From the NCBI RefSeq assembly GCF_007744075.1, contig NZ_CP036266.1:4821748-4885747 (forward strand): 64,000 bases of DNA, given 5' to 3'. The notes beneath the pieces are model-generated. The model did not search any database, had not been told where the DNA came from, and was given only the letters and a program-made list of their open reading frames with translations. Below are positions 8,839 through 17,034 of the stretch, piece after piece. Numbering within the stretch: position 1 is the stretch's first letter; each line of letters begins with the position of its first letter. The DNA is from Gimesia chilikensis (lineage in GTDB: Bacteria > Planctomycetota > Planctomycetia > Planctomycetales > Planctomycetaceae). Position numbers and translations under genes: made by a program.

Positions 8839-9030
8839 ATGAAACAGAAGATACATTCTACATCCCAAGTCAAATCTGCAGAGCCGGGAGTCAAGAATGA
8901 TCTTGTTGACAGGCGTCAAGAACTGGCTCAGTTGATTGGGCACCTGATTGCTCGTATCTGGTTGAAAAACCAACATCCAGCAGATTTTGATGCCAGGGAT
9001 GCCACAGGTTCAGCGGATAAGCCGATCTAA
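8839..9030 (+). CDS. Small hypothetical protein
   Basis: This 63-residue ORF has an excellent Shine-Dalgarno (AAGGAG about eight bases before the ATG) and follows the terminator. The protein is charged, with one amphipathic helix around LAQLIGHLIARIWLKNQ and no signal peptide. I do not recognise the family. Its position beside a second small gene and an XRE regulator suggests mobile-element cargo or control. Function is unknown. Confidence 0.5.
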   Translation: MKQKIHSTSQVKSAEPGVKNDLVDRRQELAQLIGHLIARIWLKNQHPADFDARDATGSADKPI

Positions 9031-9062
9031 AAATAGCAAATCGAAACTAAGGTGTATTGACG

Positions 9063-9296
9063 ATGCAACAAACATGTCAAAACTTAGGGTCAGTGGAAAC
9101 AACTGTAAAATCCAATGCATTGATACCAGCCATCGGCAAATCCGAACTTCATCATTGTGGCAGCCAGCCTCCCAGTTCATTCCAGGGGAAAACACACAAA
9201 TCCTCTTTGATCGAATTGATAAAGTCAAGAAAGGAGATCAATGCTAACGAGACAAGAAATCATGTTGATCAGAGCTGCCCTGCAGTTCTGGTGTGA
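9063..9296 (+). CDS. Doubtful small ORF
   Basis: This 77-residue ORF starts at ATG 9063 with a weak AAGGTG upstream and overlaps the better-supported gene at 9241 by 56 bases in another frame. The Ser/Gln-rich composition shows no domain. It may be spurious. It is listed because the space between 9030 and 9241 otherwise holds nothing. Confidence 0.2.
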   Translation: MQQTCQNLGSVETTVKSNALIPAIGKSELHHCGSQPPSSFQGKTHKSSLIELIKSRKEINANETRNHVDQSCPAVLV

Positions 9297-9555
9297 AGAA
9301 ATGGATCTCGAAGATTCAAATCTGCTCACAATTTATGCCGGTGATCCCGCAGTAAATCAGAAATGGGAGCAGGAAGATATCCAACGGCTGCAGACTCAGC
9401 TTCTGACAGCGCGACTACGGTATGCTGTATGCCAGCATGATGCGACAACGGTAAAGAATCCCCGTCTGTTTGAAAACCCGGCAGATGCAATACTGGAAAA
9501 AAACGACGACTCTGACCAACTGGGAGTCGTCCTGGTTGCTGAACCAGAGGTCTAA
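9241..9555 (+). CDS. Small hypothetical acidic protein
   Basis: This 104-residue protein starts seven bases after AAGGAG. It is helical and acidic (LTRQEIMLIRAALQFWCEEM near the start) and lacks signal or membrane segments. No family is recognised. It converges on the XRE regulator, with the two stops about seven bases apart. It probably belongs to the recombination region, but function is unknown. Confidence 0.55.
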   Translation: MLTRQEIMLIRAALQFWCEEMDLEDSNLLTIYAGDPAVNQKWEQEDIQRLQTQLLTARLRYAVCQHDATTVKNPRLFENPADAILEKNDDSDQLGVVLVAEPEV

Positions 9556-9561
9556 ACTCCC

Positions 9562-9783
9562 TCAAACCCCATCCATCAGTTCTGCCAGGCTGATTTCGAG
9601 TGTATCGGCGATCCGTTCGATATTCCGTAATGAAAGATTTCGTTCCCCCCGTTCGATCCCGCCGACGTAAGTCCGGTCCAGCTCACAGGCATAAGCAAAA
9701 TTCTCTTGAGAGTAGCCTTGCTCTTTGCGCAGTTTGCGGACTCGCTTTCCAAATCTCATCAATATGTCTGCTCGTTTAGTCAT
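9562..9783 (-). CDS. XRE-family transcriptional regulator
   Basis: This 73-residue protein is essentially one Cro/C1-type helix-turn-helix: [20 protein letters not shown], then [17 protein letters not shown] and the closing helix [16 protein letters not shown]. Proteins of this size and pattern act as dimeric repressors or as controller proteins of restriction-modification and mobile elements. The ATG at 9783 is preferred over an upstream one at 9858 because the domain begins directly after it. It is divergent from the lipoprotein gene at 9909, whose promoter it could control. Confidence 0.8.
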   Translation of the reverse strand: MTKRADILMRFGKRVRKLRKEQGYSQENFAYACELDRTYVGGIERGERNLSLRNIERIADTLEISLAELMDGV

Positions 9784-9908
9784 ACGAGCATTTAACACTT
9801 GACAATGACGATAACACCACGGATTATAAGTATCATTATTGAGTGTAAACTTGGACAATCAGAGTGCAGGTATTCAAAAACATTCGCCATTAAAAGAGGA
9901 GAAAATCA

Positions 9909-11204
9909 ATGTTGCAACTATCAAGGAGAATCAGCTACACCATCGAAAGCATCATTTCGGTGAATCAAATAATTGCATTTGTATACGTGATACCGTTGGC
10001 TCTCACACTTTCGGGATGTGGCGGCGACACAACAGCAAGTAACCTCCCTAAAAACTCAACCCCCTCCAGTAAACCCTTGCCTGAAGAATACCGAGTGCTT
10101 GCTTCACACCTCAGTATGGAGATGAAATCTGATCCAGGCCATTTTCGGGATAATCGCGAGATAGCGGAAATTATGGCGGATGTACAGTCCACCTTATTAG
10201 ACTTACGTGAGATCAAATCGAACGATAAAGAGATTATGTATCTTTCTGATCAAGTCCAAAATGCGAATACCTTATTCTTGAAATGTATTAACAATTTGAA
10301 CGCCCTGCCAAAGCCTGCCGATGAGGGAACACTGTTTGTAGGTTCGATGCTTGATGGATTCTTTGGTAATTTTTTGGGTAGCTATCACCGTGGCCTTGAT
10401 GCAGAGGCGAAGCAGAACGCTTTAAATGTAGAATTACAGTCAGCTATTGCCGCAGTCGATCAACTTGAAGCAGCGCTACTGTTGCTTCCCAAAGTTGCTG
10501 AAAAGTATTCGGCAACCTTAAGTGATTCGGCTGGTCGTATCGTAGTCGATTTTAATGAGTCCTGGGGAGACTCCGGACCAAATGATTGGCTTGTACTTCA
10601 GAACCGTGGGGAAACACTTAAAGATTGTACCATTGTGGTGCAATTGACTGGGGCAAGCGGAAAGGTTCGAAAAAACGTACATTTCCTAGAAACATGGCCA
10701 GCTAATACCAGCATGTGGGGGCGATATCAAAGCGGAGAGGAAGTCTTGGGACGAACAGTGGAAAAGACGACTGTCACACACGTGCAAGAATTGGACATTA
10801 CAATCTATTCACCGCAGTTTGCCACGCAGATTCATTATGTTTATCAGGGAGCGGAAAAAGACAAAGACATTGCTCAAATCTGTAAAGACCTGAGTTTTCA
10901 AGGTTCCTACCAACCGTATCAAGCGGGAATAGTCTGGGACACTCAGCGTGGCGTTCAACTTACCTTAAACGGAGTTTCCTTGCTTCCCCAATGTCGAGTT
11001 GATGTTGCATTTCGAAAAGGTGACCAATCGAAAGTCTGGTTCTGGAATCATGATTCCTGGATGAAAGGAGAAACAAAGAGTTTTAATACACCAAAGGGAG
11101 GACTGGATTTCGATCCAGACAGGATCGACTTCGAAATCTCTTTTCCCCACACTAATTACAAATATAAAACGACGCTCAATGTCGATACGGAATCTGGTAA
11201 ATGA
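9909..11204 (+). CDS. Predicted lipoprotein of unknown function
   Basis: This 431-residue protein begins with a signal sequence ending in the lipobox-like LTLSGCGG, so it is probably a lipid-anchored envelope protein. A helical N-terminal half of about 200 residues is followed by a beta-rich half with many Trp, Asn and Asp residues. GAGGAG lies eight bases before the ATG. I recognise no catalytic motif or named family. It stands alone between the XRE regulator and a terminator, so it may be cargo of the recombination region. Confidence 0.65.
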   Translation: MLQLSRRISYTIESIISVNQIIAFVYVIPLALTLSGCGGDTTASNLPKNSTPSSKPLPEEYRVLASHLSMEMKSDPGHFRDNREIAEIMADVQSTLLDLREIKSNDKEIMYLSDQVQNANTLFLKCINNLNALPKPADEGTLFVGSMLDGFFGNFLGSYHRGLDAEAKQNALNVELQSAIAAVDQLEAALLLLPKVAEKYSATLSDSAGRIVVDFNESWGDSGPNDWLVLQNRGETLKDCTIVVQLTGASGKVRKNVHFLETWPANTSMWGRYQSGEEVLGRTVEKTTVTHVQELDITIYSPQFATQIHYVYQGAEKDKDIAQICKDLSFQGSYQPYQAGIVWDTQRGVQLTLNGVSLLPQCRVDVAFRKGDQSKVWFWNHDSWMKGETKSFNTPKGGLDFDPDRIDFEISFPHTNYKYKTTLNVDTESGK

Positions 11205-11469
11205 ATTCCCCTTCAAAATTTCATTCAATCGCTCAGACAACCTTTAATATGGTCTCTTGAACATAAAGTTCCACGAAAACGTGATCCATTTCAGGTTTAG
11301 GTGGGTTAAGTTCCAGCTACAGAACTTGAAATCTTTTGAGAAAGTTACTTCTGCATAGTGGCTTCACACACTGTATCTAAATTTTGGCTCGAAACGTGTC
11401 ATGATTAATAGGTGCGCAGCTTAGCTATTGTCACTTACCGTCACCCGTAATTCAAAAACATAATCAGTT

Positions 11470-11506
11470 AAAACGCCTCGCATTACTTTGGAATGCGGGG
11501 CGTTTT
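11470..11506 (+). terminator. Terminator-like hairpin after the lipoprotein gene
   Basis: AAAACGCC-t-CGCATT at the left pairs with AATGCG-g-GGCGTTTT at the right around a short loop, and a T-rich stretch follows. Apart from this hairpin I see nothing in the 345-base gap 11205-11549. Confidence 0.75.
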
Positions 11507-11549
11507 GCTTTTCACACAGTTCCCCTTATTAGAAAGAAAGGAGCCTTGC

Positions 11550-11741
11550 TTGGAATACATGGTTTTAACGTTCGTCTCTGTCGCTCTGTTGCTGTCCGTC
11601 GTCGCTTTGATCAAGGAACGGCGGTTGCGGCTGGCGCTACAGGGAATTCTCAGACACCTGATTCAACGCTGGAGGGCACATGGAAAAACAGACTCTGCTA
11701 ATCACGCTGACACTGATCCTACTGATCGGAGTCAGCTGTAG
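11550..11741 (+). CDS. Small single-span membrane protein
   Basis: This protein has about 63 residues, with an N-terminal hydrophobic helix (MVLTFVSVALLLSVVALI) and a basic cytoplasmic tail. AAAGGAG at 11537-11543 places the start at TTG 11550 (ATG 11559 is the alternative). It overlaps the next gene by about 60 bases in another frame. It is the first gene of the long plus-strand cassette that ends at 19364. The family is not recognised. Confidence 0.5.
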   Translation: MEYMVLTFVSVALLLSVVALIKERRLRLALQGILRHLIQRWRAHGKTDSANHADTDPTDRSQL

Positions 11742-12249
11742 CCCTGACGAAAACAGCCGTGTGGCCGAACTGGCCACCCAGCAACTGGAACGACAGGCGG
11801 ATCAAAACCGCCGGATGTCGGAACTGCAGCAGGAAGTCGCCTCGGGGTCACGCGAGCTGGTGGAAGCAGACGCCAACGCCAGACAGGAAATGGTCACTCT
11901 GCAGCGCGAGATGCAAACCGAGCGAAACGAGATCGGTCACCAGCGGGATCAGCTGGAGGCAGAACGCCGCGAAATCGCCGACCGCCGAAACCGAGATCCG
12001 ATCATTGCGGCTGCGATCACCAGGGTGGCGTTTGTCGTGGTCAGTCTGCTGCCCCTGTTGATTTGCTGGCTGTTACTGCAGCAGAAAGTTGAACCCGCAG
12101 ACAAGAATGAGATCACAGAATTACTATTGGACGATTTGGTCTCATCTGAACCACGGCTGATGCCACCTGCGAAAACAGATCCAGCCAAACTCCGGTTAAC
12201 GGATTTACTTCAATCTCCTGATAACTCATCTACAGAAAGGGAAACCTGA
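11680..12249 (+). CDS. Coiled-coil lipoprotein with C-terminal membrane segment
   Basis: This 189-residue protein has an N-terminal signal with lipobox-like LIGVSC. A long heptad-type charged coiled coil covers about residues 30-105, rich in Gln, Glu and Arg. A transmembrane helix lies at about 110-135 (AFVVVSLLPLLICWLLL), and a cytoplasmic Pro/Leu tail follows. Having both a lipobox and a second membrane segment is odd, so the first segment may simply be an anchor. It sits directly before DUF1257, two bases away, which ties a membrane component to the cassette. Function is unknown. Confidence 0.65.
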   Translation: MEKQTLLITLTLILLIGVSCSPDENSRVAELATQQLERQADQNRRMSELQQEVASGSRELVEADANARQEMVTLQREMQTERNEIGHQRDQLEAERREIADRRNRDPIIAAAITRVAFVVVSLLPLLICWLLLQQKVEPADKNEITELLLDDLVSSEPRLMPPAKTDPAKLRLTDLLQSPDNSSTERET

Positions 12250-12250
12250 A

Positions 12251-12619
12251 ATGTCACATATTGTCACCATCCAAACGGAGGTCCGCGACTCTGAGGCATT
12301 GGGCCTGGCCTGCCGCCGACTCGAACTGGGAGAACCCGTTCACGAAACCGTTCCCCTGTTTAGCGGAGAAGCCACCGGATACGCGGTCCGTCTCCCCGAC
12401 TGGCGGTATCCAGTTGTGTTCGATGTCGAACAGGGCCAGGTTCGATTTGACAACTTTGAAGGTCGCTGGGGAGAGCCGGCTCAACTCAACAGACTGCTGC
12501 AATTTTACGGCGTGGAAAAATGCCGTCTGGAAGCGCGCCGGAAGGGTCATTCCGTCCACGAAAACCAGCTCAGCGACGGTTCCATTAAACTCACCATTCA
12601 GATCGGAGCAGACCATTGA
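12251..12619 (+). CDS. DUF1257 protein (Ycf35-like)
   Basis: This 122-residue protein matches the DUF1257/Ycf35 pattern, starting MSHIVTIQTEVRDSEALGLACRRL and continuing with TGYAVRLPDWRYPVVFD, then an alternating basic/hydrophobic C-terminus. In cyanobacteria and algal plastids this family occurs beside DUF2997 and a Ycf46-type AAA ATPase. The same three families occur together here. Biochemical function is not established. AAGGGA precedes the ATG, and its stop overlaps the start of DUF2997 in a TTGA junction. Confidence 0.8.
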   Translation: MSHIVTIQTEVRDSEALGLACRRLELGEPVHETVPLFSGEATGYAVRLPDWRYPVVFDVEQGQVRFDNFEGRWGEPAQLNRLLQFYGVEKCRLEARRKGHSVHENQLSDGSIKLTIQIGADH

Positions 12620-12810
12620 AAACAATCAACATTATTTTTTCAACGGACGGTCAGTCCCGCATCGAAACCCGCGGCTTTACCGGCTCCCGGTGCAAAGACG
12701 CCAGCCGGTTTCTGGAAGCGGCTCTGGGAAAGGTCTCCTCAGAACTGCTGACCTCCGAATACCACCAGGCCGTTCAACATCAATCCAACCAATTAACACA
12801 GGAGAATTAG
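12616..12810 (+). CDS. DUF2997 protein
   Basis: This 64-residue protein reads MKTINIIFSTDGQSRIETRGFTG... and then has a helix with RCKDASRFLEAALGKV, the pattern of DUF2997. It starts at a TTG that shares three bases with the TGA of DUF1257 and has GGAG upstream, so translation is probably coupled. The family accompanies DUF1257 in cyanobacteria and here. Its small beta-beta-alpha fold is of unknown role. Confidence 0.8.
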   Translation: MKTINIIFSTDGQSRIETRGFTGSRCKDASRFLEAALGKVSSELLTSEYHQAVQHQSNQLTQEN

Positions 12811-13475
12811 TTTTCGCAAATCAATACACGCAGGTCTTACCGGACCCGATTCCCGAAGATCCCCACCCGGTACGTATTCTAGTCGTCGTTGAAGGGGCAC
12901 ACGATATTGAATTTCTGACCCGCATCTCGACGCTCCTGCATACGGCACATCCCACACTGCCTGACCTGGCCGCGATGGAACGCGACAAGGAACTCATTTT
13001 CCTGCCCATTGGCGGCCACCCCCGGGCTTGGCTTAGTCGGCTGGCTCCGCTCCAAATTCCCGAATTTTATCTCTTAGACGGAGAGGCATCCCCTGAGAGG
13101 GAACAGCGGGAAGAGCTTGTTGCTCAGATTAATCGACGAATCCCTTGTCGTGCTGTGCTGACACGGAAACGGAGCTTGGAGAACTACCTGCATCCGCAAG
13201 CCATTCAGGCTGTTGCCGATTTCACTGTTGAATTCGGTGACCATGATTGTGTAGCGTCGGAAGTGGCGCAGCGGGTATTCGACAGTCGGCATGATGACTA
13301 TAGCTGGAAACAACTGACTCGTCGAATCCGGGTCCGACTCAGAAACCGGGCCAAGCACTGGCTCAATACCAGCGCGGTCGAACAGATGACAATTTCCCTA
13401 CTGCAGGAACGCGATCCTGACGGGGAAATCATTTCCTGGCTGGAAACGATCGGCCAGCTGGCGGGAACCGCTTAA
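12810..13475 (+). CDS. TOPRIM-like protein (OLD-type), start codon unclear
   Basis: About 220 residues read in one frame up to the stop at 13475. The N-terminus VRILVVVEGAHDIEFLTRIS resembles the first TOPRIM motif (catalytic Glu in EG-x-x-D). It is followed by LPIGGH-P, FYLLDGE with the acidic pair, and TRKRSLENYLHP, as in OLD-family TOPRIM domains that cut or bind DNA. The protein lies between DUF2997 and the Ycf46-like ATPase. No ATG, GTG or TTG is present in frame near the expected N-terminus. The frame is open upstream and lies -1 relative to DUF2997, so a nonstandard start (the codon at 12810 is GTT), a frameshift fusion or a mutation must be considered. The start given is therefore nominal. 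Confidence 0.6.
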   Translation, partial: VFANQYTQVLPDPIPEDPHPVRILVVVEGAHDIEFLTRISTLLHTAHPTLPDLAAMERDKELIFLPIGGHPRAWLSRLAPLQIPEFYLLDGEASPEREQREELVAQINRRIPCRAVLTRKRSLENYLHPQAIQAVADFTVEFGDHDCVASEVAQRVFDSRHDDYSWKQLTRRIRVRLRNRAKHWLNTSAVEQMTISLLQERDPDGEIISWLETIGQLAGTA

Positions 13476-13521
13476 TACACTTCACACCTTCTTTTTACTT
13501 CAAACCATCAAGGAAACTCTT

Positions 13522-15018
13522 ATGTTATTATCCGAAAGACTTGCGGAGAACGTACGCGCCTGCTTTACCGGGATCTGGATTCAGAGCCACGAACATGATG
13601 AGGCATTGCTGGAAATGTCTCGGCTCTGTCACAGCGAAGACTGGCGGCTATTCTCATGGGACATTGACCGGGGCCTGCAGGGAACGGAACTCGCGGAAGG
13701 CCGCGACACGTCGCTCCTCGATCCCCTGGCTGCCATTCACTGTCTGAGCAGTCAGGCCGATCCGGATCATCCCACGCTGCTGGTCCTTAAAAACTTCCAT
13801 TGCTTCATCAATTCGCCGGAGATCATTCAGGCGCTGACACAACAGATCAATCTGGGTAAACAGGCACGGACATTTATTGTCATCCTTTCCAGCCTGGTCC
13901 AGATCCCTACAGAACTGGAAAAACTGTTTGTCTGCCTGGAACATGAACTTCCTGGTCGGGATCAGCTGCTGGAAATTGCCCGCAGTATCGCCACGGAAAC
14001 AGGAGAATTGCCGGAGGGACCTGAACTGCAATGTGTCCTGGACGCTGCCTCGGGTCTGACCCGTTATGAAGCGGAAGGGGCCTTCAGTTTCTCCCTGGTG
14101 CGGCATGGACGCATCGAAGCCTCGGTCGTACTGGAGCTGAAATCCCAGACGCTACTGAAAAGCGGTCTGTTATCGTTGCACCAGGGATCGGAATCGTTTG
14201 CTGGGCTGGGCGGTCTGGAGTCTCTCAAAGCCTTTTGCTTGCGTGCACTCCGCCCCCGTTCCCAGGATGCACCGGTCATTCGTCCAAGAGGCGTGCTGTT
14301 ACTGGGAGTTCCGGGAACCGGTAAAAGCGCATTTGCCAAAGCACTGGGAAAAGAGACGGGGCGTCCCACACTGACACTCGACGTGGGGGCTCTAATGGCT
14401 TCGCTTTTAGGTCAGACCGAGGAGCGAACTCGTAGAGCACTTCGGATCGTGGATGCGATACAGCCGGCCGTCCTGTTCATTGATGAGGTCGAGAAAGGGC
14501 TGAGTGGCTCTGCCTCTTCTGGACAGTCAGACAGCGGCGTTTCGACACGCATGCTGGGTACGCTGCTGGGCTGGCTCAACGACCATACTTCGGACGTGTT
14601 TGTAGTTTGTACCGCCAACGACATTTCCAAACTGCCACCGGAGTTCGTGCGGGCCGAACGCTTTGATGCACTGTTCTTTCTCGATTTACCGGGAGATGAC
14701 CAGAAGCAGGCCATCTGGAGGCTGTACCGTGAACTGTTTGGTCTTACGTCCGATCAACGTTTGCCGGACGACCGGCATTGGACCGGTTCGGAAATCCGGG
14801 CCTGCTGTCGTCTGGCGGCGCTGCTCGAAGTCCCTTTAATCAAGGCCGCTGAAAACGTGGTTCCCGTAGCTGTCACCGCCGCCGAATCGGTGGCCCGTCT
14901 CAGGCGTTGGGCCAGCAGACGCTGTCTGTCTGCAGAACAACCAGGCGTATTTAGCAATGACGAACGTTCTGGTTCGCGTTCACGCCGAAATCTCTCTCGT
15001 GATCCCCACAGAAACTAA
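13522..15018 (+). CDS. Ycf46-like AAA+ ATPase
   Basis: This is a 498-residue AAA+ ATPase of the Ycf46 type. An N-terminal non-ATPase domain of about 210 residues (TGIWIQSHEHDEALLEM, FSWDIDRG) is characteristic of Ycf46. It is followed by the core with Walker A GVPGTGKS (262-269), Walker B VLFIDE (near 317-322), sensor-1 VVCTAND and an Arg-finger region EFVRAERFD. The core uses ATP to remodel a partner, which is unknown. AAGGA precedes the ATG. In cyanobacteria the family is linked to photosynthetic acclimation. Here it stands among ubiquitin-like genes, where an unfoldase or remodelling role for conjugates is a reasonable inference. A basic tail of about 20 residues ends the protein. Confidence 0.85.
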   Translation: MLLSERLAENVRACFTGIWIQSHEHDEALLEMSRLCHSEDWRLFSWDIDRGLQGTELAEGRDTSLLDPLAAIHCLSSQADPDHPTLLVLKNFHCFINSPEIIQALTQQINLGKQARTFIVILSSLVQIPTELEKLFVCLEHELPGRDQLLEIARSIATETGELPEGPELQCVLDAASGLTRYEAEGAFSFSLVRHGRIEASVVLELKSQTLLKSGLLSLHQGSESFAGLGGLESLKAFCLRALRPRSQDAPVIRPRGVLLLGVPGTGKSAFAKALGKETGRPTLTLDVGALMASLLGQTEERTRRALRIVDAIQPAVLFIDEVEKGLSGSASSGQSDSGVSTRMLGTLLGWLNDHTSDVFVVCTANDISKLPPEFVRAERFDALFFLDLPGDDQKQAIWRLYRELFGLTSDQRLPDDRHWTGSEIRACCRLAALLEVPLIKAAENVVPVAVTAAESVARLRRWASRRCLSAEQPGVFSNDERSGSRSRRNLSRDPHRN

Positions 15019-15043
15019 ACCACACTCTATTTAAGGAGCTAAT

Positions 15044-15985
15044 ATGACCATAACTGCTATCGAAGAAGTAAATACCCGCACCGATCCCATCGATCGGCTG
15101 CGATCAACGATGTGTGCTACGCGCATCAGTTTTGAATGGTTTGGTACGCGCAAGTCACTGACACGCGACCAGAAGACTCAGGCCGCTGAATCGTTTGGGG
15201 CAGAAGGGACCTTCCTGAGTGCGGGCAAGAAACTACTGGATACCGGACACCCCCGTTTCCGGGCCGTGAATGCGGTCCGTCAGCGGGTGCGCTCGTACTG
15301 GACTTCCATCAGCCTGCCCTTTCCGGAATCCGGAATACGGTTACTGCGGCAGGATGCTTTGACTGCATTTCAGGACCAGATGCACCAGTTCACGCAAGAG
15401 CTCAACGAGGCTGTCTCACAGCTGGATGAACAATACCTGTCCCTGAAGTCAGCGGCCCGGGAACGCCTGGGGAGTCTCTTCAATGACGACGATTATCCCT
15501 TGACCCTGATAGGTCTGTTCGAAGTGTCCTGGGACTTTCCCAGCGTTGAACCACCGGATTATTTAAGGCAACTCAATCCGGAACTGTATGAGCAGGAGTG
15601 CCAGCGCGTGCAGTTACGCTTCGAAGAAGCAGTCAGGCTGGCGGAAGACGCCTTTCTGGGCGAACTGTCACAACTTGTGTCGCATCTGACGGATCGATTG
15701 AGTGGCCAGGCCGATGGCCGGCCCAAAGTATTTCGTGATTCCGCCATCGGGAACCTGCATGAGTTTTTTGAACGCTTCCGATCCCTGAATGTCCGTTCTA
15801 ACGAGCAGCTGGATGTGCTGGTAGCCCAGTGCCAGGGAATCGTGCAGGGCATTCAGCCCCAGGAATTGCGAAAACGGGGTGAACTCCGTCAGCAGGTCGC
15901 ATCAGAATTGTCTGGCGTCCAGGCAGCCCTGGATGGTCTGTTAATCGATCGACCACGGCGTCAGATTATTCGAACTCCCAAGTGA
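15044..15985 (+). CDS. Cassette protein of unknown function, mostly helical
   Basis: This 313-residue protein starts after GGAGCTAAT and lies 25 bases behind the AAA+ ATPase. It is mostly alpha-helical and has a conserved-looking N-terminal block ATRISFEWFGTRKSL, a Gly/Lys stretch and long amphipathic helices toward the C-terminus. No signal, membrane segment or catalytic motif is visible. Its place beside an AAA+ gene recalls helical partner proteins encoded next to MoxR-type ATPases (DUF3150-like), but I cannot make that assignment firmly. Confidence 0.6.
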   Translation: MTITAIEEVNTRTDPIDRLRSTMCATRISFEWFGTRKSLTRDQKTQAAESFGAEGTFLSAGKKLLDTGHPRFRAVNAVRQRVRSYWTSISLPFPESGIRLLRQDALTAFQDQMHQFTQELNEAVSQLDEQYLSLKSAARERLGSLFNDDDYPLTLIGLFEVSWDFPSVEPPDYLRQLNPELYEQECQRVQLRFEEAVRLAEDAFLGELSQLVSHLTDRLSGQADGRPKVFRDSAIGNLHEFFERFRSLNVRSNEQLDVLVAQCQGIVQGIQPQELRKRGELRQQVASELSGVQAALDGLLIDRPRRQIIRTPK

Positions 15986-15995
15986 GGTAATCCAC

Positions 15996-16247
15996 ATGAA
16001 ACTTTTGATCTCACCACTGGGGACGGTTCACTGCGTTTACTCAGAAGCCTTTAACCTGGCAACTCTCGGTCGACTGACCATTTCACGTGGCTCTTACGTC
16101 GAACCGAATGCAGCTGGTCAATGGCTGGTCGATCTGTCCCCCGTGAATGGGCCCCAGCTGGGCCCGTTTACGCAGCGGAGTGCTGCCCTGGAATCCGAAA
16201 CGGACTGGCTGGAACAGCATTGGTTGTCGCCAGATACCGGTCCTTGA
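15996..16247 (+). CDS. Small hypothetical cassette protein
   Basis: This 83-residue protein begins MKLLISPLGTVHCVYSEAF and is compact and beta-rich, with no membrane segment. GAGG precedes the ATG, and the gene lies 10 bases behind the previous one, so it belongs to the same transcript. The family is not recognised. A terminator-like hairpin follows it. Confidence 0.6.
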   Translation: MKLLISPLGTVHCVYSEAFNLATLGRLTISRGSYVEPNAAGQWLVDLSPVNGPQLGPFTQRSAALESETDWLEQHWLSPDTGP

Positions 16248-16280
16248 GAACTGACAACTTAATTTTATCACTGGTTTGCC

Positions 16281-16321
16281 CCGGTTCCGCAGGTTTGTTG
16301 CCCGCAGGACCGGTTTTTTTT
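16281..16321 (+). terminator. Terminator-like hairpin inside the cassette
   Basis: CCGGTTCCGC pairs imperfectly (two mismatches) with GCAGGACCGG, and eight T residues follow at 16314-16321. It would divide the cassette into an AAA/DUF1257 half and a ubiquitin-like half, or attenuate the latter. Confidence 0.5.
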
Positions 16322-16354
16322 GTTTAAACATTTTCGTTTTGAAGGAGACAACTG

Positions 16355-16570
16355 ATGAGACAGGCAGATTTAAATCGGGCCGTGGCCCTGGCAACCGGCG
16401 AAAGCATGTCGACCGTAAAACGTCTGGGCTTCTTATTAGCGGAGCCCGAGGAAGTCATTGATCCCGAGGCAGAAGAGTCGGGCCCTTACATCATTGACTG
16501 GGATGAACTGGAAGCCAATCGACTAAATTCCGAGCGACAAGGGGCACGCCATGAACCAGTGGTGGGCTGA
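16355..16570 (+). CDS. Small hypothetical cassette protein
   Basis: This 71-residue protein reads MRQADLNRAVALATGES, then a helix TVKRLGFLLAEP and an acidic second half. AAGGAG lies eight bases before the ATG. The N-terminal pattern suggests a short HTH-like fold, yet I recognise no family. It opens the second half of the cassette after the terminator-like hairpin. Confidence 0.6.
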   Translation: MRQADLNRAVALATGESMSTVKRLGFLLAEPEEVIDPEAEESGPYIIDWDELEANRLNSERQGARHEPVVG

Positions 16571-16742
16571 TCTTCAAACGAGCGAATGCTGTCGAACTGT
16601 CCCAAAGATCCTCAGTGTACGATCAAAATCGCAGTCAGTCCTGCTGCAAACGCTGCACGCCGGACGCATCAAGGGACGACGGGGTGTGAAAAGCAATACA
16701 CGCCGCAGGAAACGGCGTCGCAAACGACGGCTGCTCACATAA
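16551..16742 (+). CDS. Possible small basic protein
   Basis: This 63-residue ORF overlaps the end of the preceding gene by 20 bases and has AAGGGG upstream. The C-terminus is strongly basic ([10 protein letters not shown]), and CC occurs near residue 13. A rival ORF in another frame spans 16586-16798. Neither resembles a family I know, so this is offered weakly. Confidence 0.35.
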   Translation: MNQWWADLQTSECCRTVPKILSVRSKSQSVLLQTLHAGRIKGRRGVKSNTRRRKRRRKRRLLT

Positions 16743-16794
16743 ACAAACATTGTGTGTTTTTAAACATTTTCAAACAACAACTGGAAGGACTTTT

Positions 16795-17019
16795 ATGAAA
16801 CTTTTATTGATCAACAACGATGGCGGTGGGTTCGCTGATTATATCGATGTCCCCGCAGGAACCACGGTAGCACAACTTTTTGAGCAGAAGATGGGAGATG
16901 CGGAAGCCCGCGATTACCTGATTCGCGTGAATCGCCAGCCGTGCCCCCCGGACCAGCAGTTACAGGACGGGGACCGAATTTCGATCACTCCGACGAAGAT
17001 TGAGGGGGCGCGGTCCTAG
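16795..17019 (+). CDS. Ubiquitin-like beta-grasp modifier
   Basis: This 74-residue protein has the MoaD/ThiS/ubiquitin-like pattern. MKLLLINND forms strand 1, [16 protein letters not shown] gives strand 2 and the helix, then YLIRVNRQP, and [16 protein letters not shown] is the typical last-strand motif. In conjugation systems the C-terminal Gly is adenylated by E1 and passed to E2. Here the end is KIEGARS, so there is no terminal Gly-Gly. The JAMM protease encoded downstream might trim it after Gly71 or Ala72. AAGGA precedes the ATG. The next genes are an E2-like protein, a JAMM protease and an E1, which supports the assignment strongly. Confidence 0.8.
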   Translation: MKLLLINNDGGGFADYIDVPAGTTVAQLFEQKMGDAEARDYLIRVNRQPCPPDQQLQDGDRISITPTKIEGARS

Positions 17020-17034
17020 TTTTTGTATTTCCAC

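Noticed and set aside
12261-12809. Upstream extension of the TOPRIM reading frame
   Set aside because: It overlaps DUF1257 and DUF2997 in another frame and has no family resemblance. Only the part from about 12810 is protein-like.
16586-16798. 70-codon ORF in the same frame as the gene ending at 16570
   Set aside because: It has no ribosome-binding site and overlaps a rival ORF and the start of the modifier gene. It could not be supported.
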